The notes beneath the pieces were generated by a model. That model did no database searches. It was not told the DNA's origin and worked only from the letters and a program-made list of their open reading frames with translations. 64,000 nucleotides of DNA, taken from contig NC_092812.1 in assembly GCF_040954645.1 (NCBI RefSeq), positions 4,402,001 to 4,466,000 of the forward strand, written 5' to 3'. The position numbers and the translations under genes were made by a program. Position 1 is the first letter of the stretch; each line of letters opens with the position of its first letter. This stretch comes from Diabrotica undecimpunctata. Its lineage: Eukaryota; Arthropoda; Insecta; Coleoptera; Chrysomelidae. This document shows, piece by piece, positions 32,031 through 42,073 of this stretch.

Positions 32031-32150
32031 AATACTGTTAAATTGTATAGTAGTTAAACAATAAGAAATAAAAACTTTGTATAAAACTTTGTTTCGACGA
32101 ATAAAACTGGTTAAGTGTGTGAAGAAAGTAAAAAGGAAACTAATATTTCT

Positions 32151-32900
32151 CTAGTGTTGGGGAAAAAGGGCATAAGTCGAAATCTGTTGTTTTTCAGGAG
32201 GATTTATTATAGGTTTCCTTCTTGTCATATAAATCCATTTTTAAATTAAACTAACATTTACACTAATATTATAATACGATATATTAACCAAACCTATAGA
32301 CAGTAATAAAGTAGATTATATCTTTTTAAATTGATGATTTTTGATTGACTTAAGTCTTCTGGATCTGACTTTGATTGCGATTGCTGACTTAAGTCTATAT
32401 GAACTAACATCCTAGCCAGTAAGTATAGTAATATTGACAAGACTGTTATGGTTAAATAATGATAAGTATAATAATATTCGAATAACATCTTGAAACACAG
32501 GTAAATACAGAAACGTAAAATAATGGATGACGTTTTATTCGCTGAAAAAAACAATACAAGTAAAATACATCACTGGAAATGTTTATTAAGTATGTACCTC
32601 TTCTAAGTCTGGATTTTCGGCGTCTGGATCTAGGTCTTCTAAATCTGAGTCAACGTCAGCTGTGGCATTTGAAGTTACAAGTTGCTCATAAAAGCTTTTG
32701 TACACATCTGGAATAAGGAGTAGTAATTTCAAGAGATCATCTTTCTTGACCTTGCAGATTGCAAGTGGCTCTGTATATTTTTTGATAAAGAGAGTGCAAC
32801 CGGACAGCCACGGCGATTTTAATTCAGAATGGAGAACTCTTCTGTTTCTTGAAGTGATTTTTTACAATAAATCAGTCCCTGTGCCTTTGTGTATCTGAGA
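32151..32900 (-). mobile_element. Third DUF7869-type element, truncated relic
   Basis: Minus-strand coding end at 32586-32880: an SLQETEEFSILN segment, then CKVKKDDLLKLLLLIPDVYK, SFYEQLVTSNATADVDSD, a short acidic tail and TAA at 32588-32586. This parallels the end of element B (KTSLQEYEPFQEINF, KVSDLLDLIELVNKSAKEFY, TADTDPDIDN). The left end (32151-32180, ...aaaaagggcataagtcga) resembles element B's TIR (...caaaaggggataagtcga). Everything upstream of the C-terminus is gone; a piggyBac relic adjoins at about 32905. Confidence 0.6.
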
Positions 32901-32904
32901 AACA

Positions 32905-33340
32905 GAAAAACAGATCAACATTACACAACCTTACTGTATACATAATTACAATACATTCATGGGTGGCGTGGATAAATTGGGTTGGTACATCAATAAATAT
33001 CGAATAAAAATACGGGGCAAAAAATGGTATTTCCTTATTTTTACAAACGTTATTAATGTGACAGTTGTAAATACATATGTACTATATTGTCACGCTAATA
33101 AGACTATAACGCTCTTGGAATTTAGAAGGCAAATAGTTAGAGCTTATCTTCAAGTAAATTTAATTTCCAATCCAAAAAATCTTGGCCGACCCTCAGTACA
33201 AAAGTTATCTCAAATACGTGTCTCACAATCAGTTTTTAGTAAAAACCAACGAAGAAAAACAGAGAAAATGTGCAATATGTAAGACCAATGTAAGAAAACA
33301 ATGCATTAAATGTAATGTGGTATGACATATAGAATGTATG
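32905..33340 (+). pseudogene. piggyBac-like transposase, C-terminal half
   Basis: YNTFMGGVDKLGWYINKYRI is the hallmark of the piggyBac catalytic domain end, followed by RGKKWYFLIFTNVINVTVVN, LLEFRRQIVRAYL and, after a frameshift near 33245, a Cys-rich C-terminal finger (KCAICKTNVRKQCIKCNVV). The first part of the protein and the catalytic Asp residues are missing. Confidence 0.82.
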
Positions 33341-33714
33341 GTAAAATGGTATTCTTAAATTTATTGAGTATAGTGTAAATTATTGTCTATCTTTAATAAA
33401 ATATGTTTTTAATAATTAACCATTGTTTTTCCAATATCACCTGCAGGTCCCCATTTGGGACAAAAAAGCACAAAAAATATTGACAAAATACCAAGTTTTA
33501 AATTTTAATAACTATATATCTTTTTAGACAAAAAGGCAATTTTTTAAACAATTCGTACATTATCTACAAAGCTAGAGCTAAACAAATAAAGCTCCAGTCT
33601 AAGAAATAAAAACCTATGAGACACCTAAGTTAACAGGAGTATGCTTGCAAATAAACTAAATTATTGGTAAATTTATGGAATAATTAAAAAAGGTCATTCA
33701 CAAAAAAATATATA
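33341..33714. other. AT-rich spacer
   Basis: About 370 bp with no recognised gene. It may include the 3' flank of the piggyBac relic and the unrecognisable start of the non-LTR copy that follows. Confidence 0.4.
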
Positions 33715-34930
33715 CAAAATGTGAGGAACAACTAACAAGAACACAATTCGGATTTCGTGATGCTCTGGGGACACGGGAGGCCCTTTTTGCTATACAGGTG
33801 CTATTTCAGAGATGCAGGGATGTGAATTGTGACATATACGTATGCTTTATAGATTACCAGAAGGCATTTGACAGAGTAAAACATGACAAATTAATGACTC
33901 TAATGCAATAAATTGGAATTGACAACAAAGATCTTAGAATTATCAGAAACATTTACTACAATCAAACGGCCAAAATCAAAATAGAAGACCAGTTAACTGA
34001 TAAAATTGCAATAGAACGTGGAGTACGACAGGGCTGTATTTTGTCTCCATTGTTGTTCAACATTTATTCTGAATGGGTATTTAAGGAAGCTTTAGACGGT
34101 TGTGCGAAAGGAATACTAATAAACGGTGAATGGTTGAATAACATTAGATATGCAGATGACACTATAGTTTTTGCCGATAATCTGAATGACTTACAGATAT
34201 TAACAAATCGCATAACAGAAGTCAGCAACAGATACGGACTAGCTCTTAACATAAAGAAAACCAAATTTATGACAATTAGTAAAAAACCAAGACTAAACGC
34301 TTAACTTATAATAAACCAACAGAATATCGAAAGAGTCGAGCAATATACATATCTAAGCACCAATTTAAATAGCCAATGGGACCACTCAACAGAAATTAAA
34401 CAGCGAATAATAAAAGCAAAAGCAGCATTCGTTAGAATGAGAACCATTTTCAACAGTCGAGACATATCATTAAAAACAAAATGCCGTCTATTGAACTGCT
34501 ACATATTCACAGTTCTGCTCTACGGAATGGAAGCATGGACACTGACTGTTGTATCTATGAATCGGCTCGAAGCTTTCGAAATGTGGTGTTATAGGCGCAT
34601 CTTACGTATATCCTGGGTTGGCAGAGTTACTAATGTGGAGGTCCTGCGTAGAATGGGGAAAGAATGTGAAATTCTCATGACCGTCAAAACTAAAAAGTTG
34701 GAATATCTAGGACATGTAATGAGAAATCAAGAACGTTACAGCCTTCTTCAGCTGATTCTCCAAGGGAAAGTAAATGGTAAGAGAAGACCGGGAAGAAGAC
34801 GCATATCCTAGCTTCAAAATTTACGAAAGTGGTACAACACGACTACCACTGAACTGTTCCGCGCTGCAATAAATAAAGTAAAGATAGCCGTGATGATCGC
34901 CAACATACGGAACGGATAGGCACTTTAAGA
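33715..34930 (+). mobile_element. Longest copy of non-LTR family A (RT to 3' end)
   Basis: One main frame with three stops (about 33910, 34302 and 34809): LTRTQFGFRDALGTREALFA, FIDYQKAFDRVKHDKLMTL, ERGVRQGCILSPLLFNIYSE, active site NIRYADDTIVFAD, then LLYGMEAWTL, FEMWCYRRILRISW, KKLEYLGHVMRNQ, RRPGRRRIS and IAVMIANIRNG. The 3' tail is (GAA)n at about 34928. 5'-truncated: no endonuclease. It defines the family for the shorter copies at 3436, 8679, 11340 and 58174. Confidence 0.93.
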
Positions 34931-34948
34931 AGAAGAAAAAAGGTTTCG

Positions 34949-35145
34949 ATGATAACTATACGCAGTAACAAAATCAAAAATCTGGAAGGGAAAGGAAAAA
35001 CAGTTATCTGTAGAAAATACTATCCCATTGAGTTATGTAGGAAGCCAATTACCACAAAAAGGAATTCCAAAAGATGTGCGCATTGTTCGACGCTTAAAAA
35101 CCACAAAAGATCTTCTATACAGTGTTCCAGTTTCTAGCTTTTGCA
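34949..35145 (+). pseudogene. Cys-rich C-terminal fragment, possibly piggyBac-like
   Basis: An open stretch with KGKGKTVICRKYYPIELCRK and RCAHCSTLKNHKRSSIQCSS. Paired Cys near a Lys/Arg-rich end resemble the terminal zinc-binding domain of piggyBac transposases, but no other domain is present. It directly follows the non-LTR tail, so it may be the distal half of a transposon that element interrupted. Confidence 0.4.
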
Positions 35146-35842
35146 ATTTTCCACAATAAATACATTTTTTAAATTCCGTCATCTTTTATTCGACCACAGT
35201 TATAAAACTGGGAACAATATTCATAAACGGTTTCTTTTTGTGAATTGAACTTCCTTCCAAAAACCAAATTGTACAAAAAATAATACTTAAAACTATTAGT
35301 ATGCTTATTTTATTATATCCAAATAAGTAAGTATTGGCCAACTTAAACAAAGTAATGAAAAAATCGATTTGAGCTGTAAAGTGTTAAAAGCCAAAGCCAT
35401 AAAGGATATCTAATGGCAGCATATAATATATGCCATATTTCCATAAAAGATGCATAAAAATATTATGAAAAGTAAATTTATACCGATAGATATTAACATT
35501 GTTAAAATGGAAAATCTTATGACTAACAATAAATAAACATATTTATGTTCTGGATTGTATCGACGTTATAAGTAATCACTATTGTTTTTTAAACCCGAAA
35601 TATGAAATGAATATATTTTGTAAATGGTTTAGATAAATATTATTAAATGGTAAAGATTGTTAAGAGTGATAATTGATAAATAAGTAAATATTACACTTAA
35701 TTCTATTTAAAAACATTTTGTGTTATGTGATAAACAATTTAAAGTAGACCATACAGAAAAGTAATTGAAGGAGCAGCCATTAAAAGATTATTTGTACCAA
35801 AGCCACAAAAAAAAATATTTATGCATTCTCACACTGTTTAAT
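35146..35842. other. AT-rich stretch without recognised gene
   Basis: About 700 bp, very AT-rich, with no coding or repeat family that I can name. It ends at the 4-bp flank AGCG (35843-35846) of the next LTR element. Confidence 0.5.
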
Positions 35843-35846
35843 AGCG

Positions 35847-37294
35847 AGTTACAGTACAATGACGCAGTGGCGGTTTTTGGGGGTAGGCAGGATAGGCCGG
35901 GTCTACCCAATAATTTTAAGAGCTTTAAAATTGAAAAACATATATCCAAAAATTATGTTAATGCATGTAAATAACTTTTAAATGTACTAAATCACTCAAT
36001 AAATTAGCGCCCGTTAAAACAACTATGTTATTATATTACCACAGAAAGCATCGAATCGTATTCAGGCATTTTAAATATCATTAATAGGCCCGATCGGAAT
36101 AGGCCGACCCAGCTCACATAAGATCCCCCCTACTCCGACCATATTGTCACCTGTAACGTAATTATAGAATTGTAATATAAATTTTCTTTTAAATTATGAT
36201 AAGAAAATATGTAACATAATATATAATTGTAACATATTTTTAAACAAACAACACAATTGCAAACAAGTGCACGGTTGCCCAAATAAATTTTAAAAAATTC
36301 GTAAAATTCGAAAAAAAAAAAATCACATTTGCATAATTTCTATATCGCCTGATTGTATGCAACTTATATATGGCAACACTGTCGCCGAGCATTAGTTCAA
36401 TTTTCACTGTTATTGTTATTACTAGTTGCACTAGTTGTTTGGCCGATCGAGGTTGATTTTTTTAAATTTTTCTTGGAATAGTGAGATCGTTTTATAACTG
36501 ATACATAAAAATGAGTTTTTCTGACGCTTTACCAGGTTGCAGTAACAGTAATTTTGATAGTGTGTGTATGGACATTGTTGTTTCACTATTGGAATCGCCA
36601 TTATCTAGAAGAACTAAAGTTTAGTTGGTAGGCATTGTAACACGGATGCATCCGGAGGAAAGGCCCCCAGGGGGAACTACATTCAGATGTACTCCGATTA
36701 CTCTGAATCCAACACACGCCAGGTACGATTCATCTGGTACGGTCTTTAGAAGATTCCCACTCTCACACAAAAAAAAATATGTATTACACACACTGACGGC
36801 TACAGAAATTTTTTTGGGGAGGTCATGGATATTGAGGGTGATTACTTTTCACTGACGCAAGGTCACTTTTAGTCTTACCACCAATAGGATAAGTGGGTTT
36901 TCAAATATTTTTAAGGGGGGGGTCATGACCCCATGACCCTATGACCTCTCCCTATGGATCCGCCACTGATTACGCATAGCTATATGTAATTTGCTGGCTT
37001 GACCTACCCAAAATTTACCGCACCAGCCGCCACTGCAATGACGGCTACCATCCAGTGAATTCTACCACGTGGATTCAACACGGGGCTACCGCTTGAACAT
37101 TCTGGACTGAATTGCGACGTATCGGACAGCAAGATCAGCAATTATAAAATTATAAAAACACCATGTAAATATCAGTATTTTCAGTCTGATTTAATTTATT
37201 GATGTTGTTACTAAAATCTTTGTAAGTCAAAAATAAAAGTTTTAATTGTGAGTTCAGTTTTAAAAAAATGTTTTTCCCAAGAACATTCATAATT
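35847..37294 (+). repeat. 5' LTR of errantivirus-like element 2, split by a hAT
   Basis: 18 bp of LTR (35847-35864), then the hAT insert, then the remaining LTR from 37044 to 37294. With the insert and one TSD copy removed the length is close to the 267-bp 3' LTR. The next bases, agcgcagagtcag at 37295, form the presumed primer binding site. Confidence 0.9.
35865..37035 (+). mobile_element. Non-autonomous hAT-type element with 8-bp TSD
   Basis: The 8-bp duplication CAATGACG lies at 35857-35864 and 37036-37043. The outer ends are CAGTGGCGG and CCGCCACTG, typical hAT termini. A second internal end (ggatccgccactg at 36957-36966, preceded by a run of G and a ccccatgaccctatgacc block) suggests a composite of two related elements. 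A short exon-like ORF at 36511-36624 (MSFSDALPGCSNSNFDSVCM, then LLESPLSRRTKV) may be the transposase N-terminus; nothing else codes. Confidence 0.88.
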
Positions 37295-37295
37295 A

Positions 37296-37848
37296 GCGCA
37301 GAGTCAGTACGGAAGTGGAAAAGTCTTTATAAATCCTCGCCACTTTTAAGTGTTTGTCTACTGTTCCAAGAACCAGCCCCAGGGAAACCGTCTGCAGAGT
37401 TCACCCGAGGAAATTAGAAGTTAGAAGCCTTCAGGAGCAAAGGAATGCACATCGACATCGTCTTTATCCTGTAAGTGATTTTTATCATTACTTAGAATTA
37501 AGAATATTAAATTTTGAAGGAAATTTTTATTAAATCAGACTCCTCTGAGTCCTTAGATTGAATCAGAGCTAGATTAGAAAATAAATTAAACAAAGATTTG
37601 AATAGATTAACAGAAAGATTAAAATAATTTAAAAATACCTTCTCTAAGTCCTTAGATTGACTTTAGAGAGATTCAAAAACTTATTTAAAGACACAATTGA
37701 ATAGCTTAATAAATACTATATTATTATACATAGAAATTAATAGATAGAAAATAAGTAGATTAAGATTAATATATTTATATATTGACTATTAAAAATTTAC
37801 TATACTAATTTGACTATTGACTATATATATATTGAAAATTTTTAAAAT
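37296..37848 (+). other. 5' leader of element 2
   Basis: About 550 bp between the PBS and gag ATG, AT-rich, no ORF. Two related blocks (ctctgagtccttagattga at about 37545 and ctctaagtccttagattga at about 37641) form a degenerate tandem repeat. Confidence 0.5.
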
Positions 37849-38984
37849 ATGGCAGTTCCACACTTTGACGTTAAAAATTTATGCATTATTCCAAATTTTG
37901 ACGGAAATCCAAATAAATTACATGAATTTATTAAAGTTTCTACAATACTTCTAAACCATTATTATGACAGACTTAACGCAGCTAGTATACAAAACAAATT
38001 TTTGCTGCATGGTATTATCAGTAAATTAACAGGTAGAGCCAAAGAAGTTATATCTGTATATGGATGCGAAATTTCGGATGAAAAAAAAACGCATTAATTC
38101 AAAATTTTGAAGACCAGAGAGACGAAAATTCGCTTACAAGGGACCTAATAAATATAAGACAAGGCTCAACAGAATCCATTATGCATTTTTATGAAAAGAT
38201 TATGGGACTTTTAAGCTGCATTGATAATTACCTAGAATTACATACCATAAATGCCGATATTAAAAGGAGCAAACAAGACTTTTTCCGTCAACAAGCTCTT
38301 ACAACATTCTTAGCAGGCCTACGAGAACCAATGGGCTCTGTTATCAGAGCAATGAGACCAGGAAGTTAAACTACAGCAATACAATATGTACAGGAAGAAA
38401 ATAATGTTCGATATCTATAAAAAAATCAAATAAGTTAACCTTCAACATCAGGAAGAAGCGAAAATTATCAAGAACATCGACCTCAGAGACACCAGATGCC
38501 TGTACCTATTCAGAAACCATTGTTATAACAGCCAAATTTTGCACCTCCGCGATGGAAGCAAGCAATAAGATAATAATTCTACCCGCAGAATTAGTTTCAA
38601 CAAACACATCGGCAACAAAACTTCGATCAATTTAGACAAAATTCAAACCCTCCAGCATTCAGGACCCTGAACCAGTCAAATGTATGGTCACCCAAACCCG
38701 GACAGTCAAAACAGCCTAGACCAAAACCTATGAGTGGAATAACAAAAACCACAACCAGAGATCGTCAAAATTTTACATTAAATTACCAAGCACAGCCAAA
38801 ATTCACCGTAGAGGAACTTTACAATATACAATGCCACATAGATGAGCAAGAAGAGAATGCCATCTACAATGATTACTACAAACCTGAAGACAATTTTCTA
38901 CAAGATACATACGAAAATCAACCAACCGAATACGAAGAAAACGTAAATTTTCCAGAATACCCACCAGAAGTAATCGGAACGTAA
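37849..38984 (+). pseudogene. gag: gag of errantivirus-like element 2
   Basis: ATG at 37849. Gag-like start (MAVPHFDVKNLCIIPNFDGN, then LLHGIISKLTGRAKEVISVY), with frame changes near 38090 and 38370. Further blocks are ESIMHFYEKIMGLLSCIDNY and RQQALTTFLAGLREPMGSVI, and a Gln/Asn/Pro-rich tail (38730-38984) ends in an acidic stretch before the protease. No zinc knuckle was seen, as in other errantivirus Gags. Confidence 0.8.
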
Positions 38985-41825
38985 TTAAACTTCATTCATT
39001 TTCCGAGAAGAAGAAGCTACCCTACATCGAAATTTCTAAGCCTACTTTACGACTTTTAATCGATACAGGATCCACAAAGTCATTTCTTAATCCAGAAATA
39101 GCTTCTTCATATTTTCCAAGTTACATAAAACATGAAACCTTTGTCGTCACATCAATTTTTTAAAATAATTCCCAAAAATATTTCGCCGAAATTCCTTCAT
39201 TTTCAGAATTTAATCCTGACAGCAAAATGAAATTTTATCTCTTTAAGTTTCACAAAACTTTCGATGGTCTTATTGGCCTCGACAATCTAAAACTATTCGA
39301 AGACCGATTAAACTTCCACAAATCGCTTCTAGTTACAAAAGATTCCACAATCCTCATTACATATTACGAAACAAATAAAACACATTTTTATTCCATTCAT
39401 TTGAAAGCAAATTCTATTAGCTAAGTCAAAATTACTATCAAAGAAGAAAAAGGAACCATCATTACTCCAACCCAAAATGTACAAGGCGTCGTAGTACGAG
39501 AAGCCCTTATTAACGCCATGAACCACCTCGCCTGGACCGAAATTGCCAACTTCACGTCAGAACCCATTCATCTTTCTCTTATGGAACCACTCGAAAGCAA
39601 GAAAATATACATTCAAGATTTCCATATATATTCCATGGAAACAACCTCCGGCCGGACTACATACAAGATATCGACGACTTAATTAAAACCGAACACCTTA
39701 ACGAAGAAGAAGAGGAACAAGTTCGCCTCCTATGCCGAAAATTCTCTGATATATTTCACCAACCAGACACTCATCTCAGCTTTACTAACGAAGTTAAACA
39801 CCACATCAGAACCAAGGATGAAGAGTTACATATACGAAATTATACCGGTATGCGTATGTCCACAAGGAAGAAGTAAACAAACAAATTTCTTCAATGTTAA
39901 AGCAAGGGATTATTCGACCAAGTGAATCGCCATGGTCCTCGCCCATTTGGGTCGTAGCATAGAAACCAGATTCATCTGGTAAAATAAAGTGAAGGATAGT
40001 GGTAGATTATAGAAAGGTCAACGGGAAGACAATTAACGACCAATACAGAATTCCTCACATTAGCGATATTTTGGACAAATTTGGAAGATGTCAATATTTT
40101 ACGACCCTCGACTTAGGGAGCGGATCTCACCAATTTGAGATAGCTGAATAAGACATTCCCAAAACAGCATTTATTGTGGAAAATGGACACTATGAATATT
40201 TAAGAATGCCATTTGGACTTAAGAACGCTCCGTCCACGTTCCGACGTATGATGGACAACGTATTGAAGGGTCTTCAAGGAGAAATATGCCTCGTTTATAT
40301 GGACGACGTAATAGTATATTCAACATCACTACAGGAATACATAGTAAATCTCACAAAAGTATTTCAACGACTAAGAGAAGCCCGACTAAAAATCCAAGTC
40401 GACAAATGCGAATTCTTAAAAAAGCAAGTTATTTTTCTGGGACACGTAGTCAGACAAGAAGGCATAAAACCGAATCCAGCGAAAATTGAAGCAATAGAAA
40501 AATATCCAATACCGAAAACAGCAAAAGAAATAAGAGGATTTCTTGGACTACTGGAATATTACGGGAAGTTTATTCGAGATTTCGCAAAAATCACAGAACC
40601 TCTAACAAGATGCTTGAAAAAAGATGCAAAGATCGAACGTACACCCGAATTCGTAGAATGCTTTGAAACGTGCAGGCAATTATTAATGAATGAGCCGTTA
40701 TTACAATATCCAGATTTTTCTAAACCTTTTAACCTCACAACAGATGCCAGCAACTTTGCTATCGGTGCAGTACTTTTCCAAGAACCAGTTGGCAGTAATA
40801 AACCAATTGCCTTTACTTTTAGGACACTAAATGAAACAGAAAACAAGTACTCCACAATACAAAAGGAAATGTTAGCAATAGTGTGGGCAACTACGTATTT
40901 TCGACCTTACCTATTTGGAATAAAATTTAAAATACTTTCAGACCACCGCCCCTTGTAATATCTATTCTCTCTAAAGGAACCCAACTCCAAACTAGTACGT
41001 TGGAGATTAAAATTAAAAGAATTTGACTACAAAGTAATTTACAAAAAAGGCAAAGCTAATACAAATGCGGACACACTGTCTTGAATCGAAATACACACAA
41101 AGGAAACTAAGGACATCGATTCAAAAATTTGATGATTTAGTAGACATGGAAGACGACGGATGGTCAACAACTAATAATCCAGATGCAGATCGAATAATCG
41201 ACGAAATTGTAGAAGAAAAAGCAACAGAATTAATTCCAGAAGATACTGTTGAAAACGAAGATCAAAACATTCCAGAAGACACTATTGAAAACGAAGATCA
41301 AAACATGGGCGAAGACGGAAATGAAACAATACATACAGCAGTAGAAAACCCAATTCTTGGTATACCTATTTCGGAAAAATCACTTAACTTCTACAATAAC
41401 CAAATTATAGTCAAAATCGTCAACTACAATCCACGACCTCCAGAAATTATACAAACCTTTCCGAATAAAAGACGTTATCATATCCAGCTATCGAAAGATC
41501 AGTTAAAAGCTCATACAATAAAAATTTTTAAGGAACACCTTAACCAGAAAAAGAAGTATCCAATTTTATTTAAAGCAGAAGAAGAAATTTTTGCACAAAT
41601 TTGCGAAATTATCAGGAAAACTTTTAAACACAACGCATATGACTTAGTAAAATGTAATATTTTATTGTAAGATGTTAACCTAGAAGAACAACAAAAAGAA
41701 ATTATAAAAAACTATCATAAAGGAAAAACGAACCATAGAGGAATAGCTGAACCAGAAAGTCAAATAAGAAAACGATATTACTGGCCTAATATGAAGAAGG
41801 ACATAGAAGATATTGTAGCGTGATT
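38985..41825 (+). pseudogene. pol: pol of element 2: protease, RT, RNase H, start of integrase
   Basis: Retropepsin LRLLIDTGSTKSFLNPE at about 39045. A linker with KFHKTFDGLIGLDNLKLFED. RT blocks: IPHISDILDKFGRCQYFTTL near 40060, [18 protein letters not shown], active site CLVYMDDVIVYS at 40290. RNase [16 protein letters not shown] at 40735 and a broken DHRPL (stop at 40956). Tether 41065-41670 has an internal duplicated ENEDQN(I/M) block. Integrase starts with the HHCC first half (NYHKGKTNHRGIAEP) and stops at 41813, where another LTR element is inserted. Several stops. Confidence 0.88.
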
Positions 41826-42062
41826 AAATAAAACGAGCGGTTCGAATTTATATACATATATTTATTTATAAGTTTACAGTTCGGTACTCTATTATCAACT
41901 ACAGTTACTAGGTTCGAGAATATTCTGTCGTTGTCCCACCTCTAATTCGCCTACGTGACCGGTTATTCTCTCTCGCACTCGATACACCTCGAAGCTTCTG
42001 GAAGGGTATTAGAGATGCAATGCAACCGTTACCTGGGCCATGCCGAGAGTATGTTCGTAACA
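41814..42062 (-). repeat. 3' LTR of the macrodomain element
   Basis: Plus strand TGTAGCGTG ... TTCGTAACA, 249 bp. Differs from the other LTR at, for example, attctgtcg/attctggcg and gaagcttc/gaagctac. The polypurine tract abuts at 42063-42075. Confidence 0.95.
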
Positions 42063-42073
42063 CTGCTCCCCTC

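Noticed and set aside
36625..36855. 76-codon plus ORF as a gene
   Set aside because: No family resemblance; it lies in the second hAT end block and has no start context of its own. Likely fortuitous.
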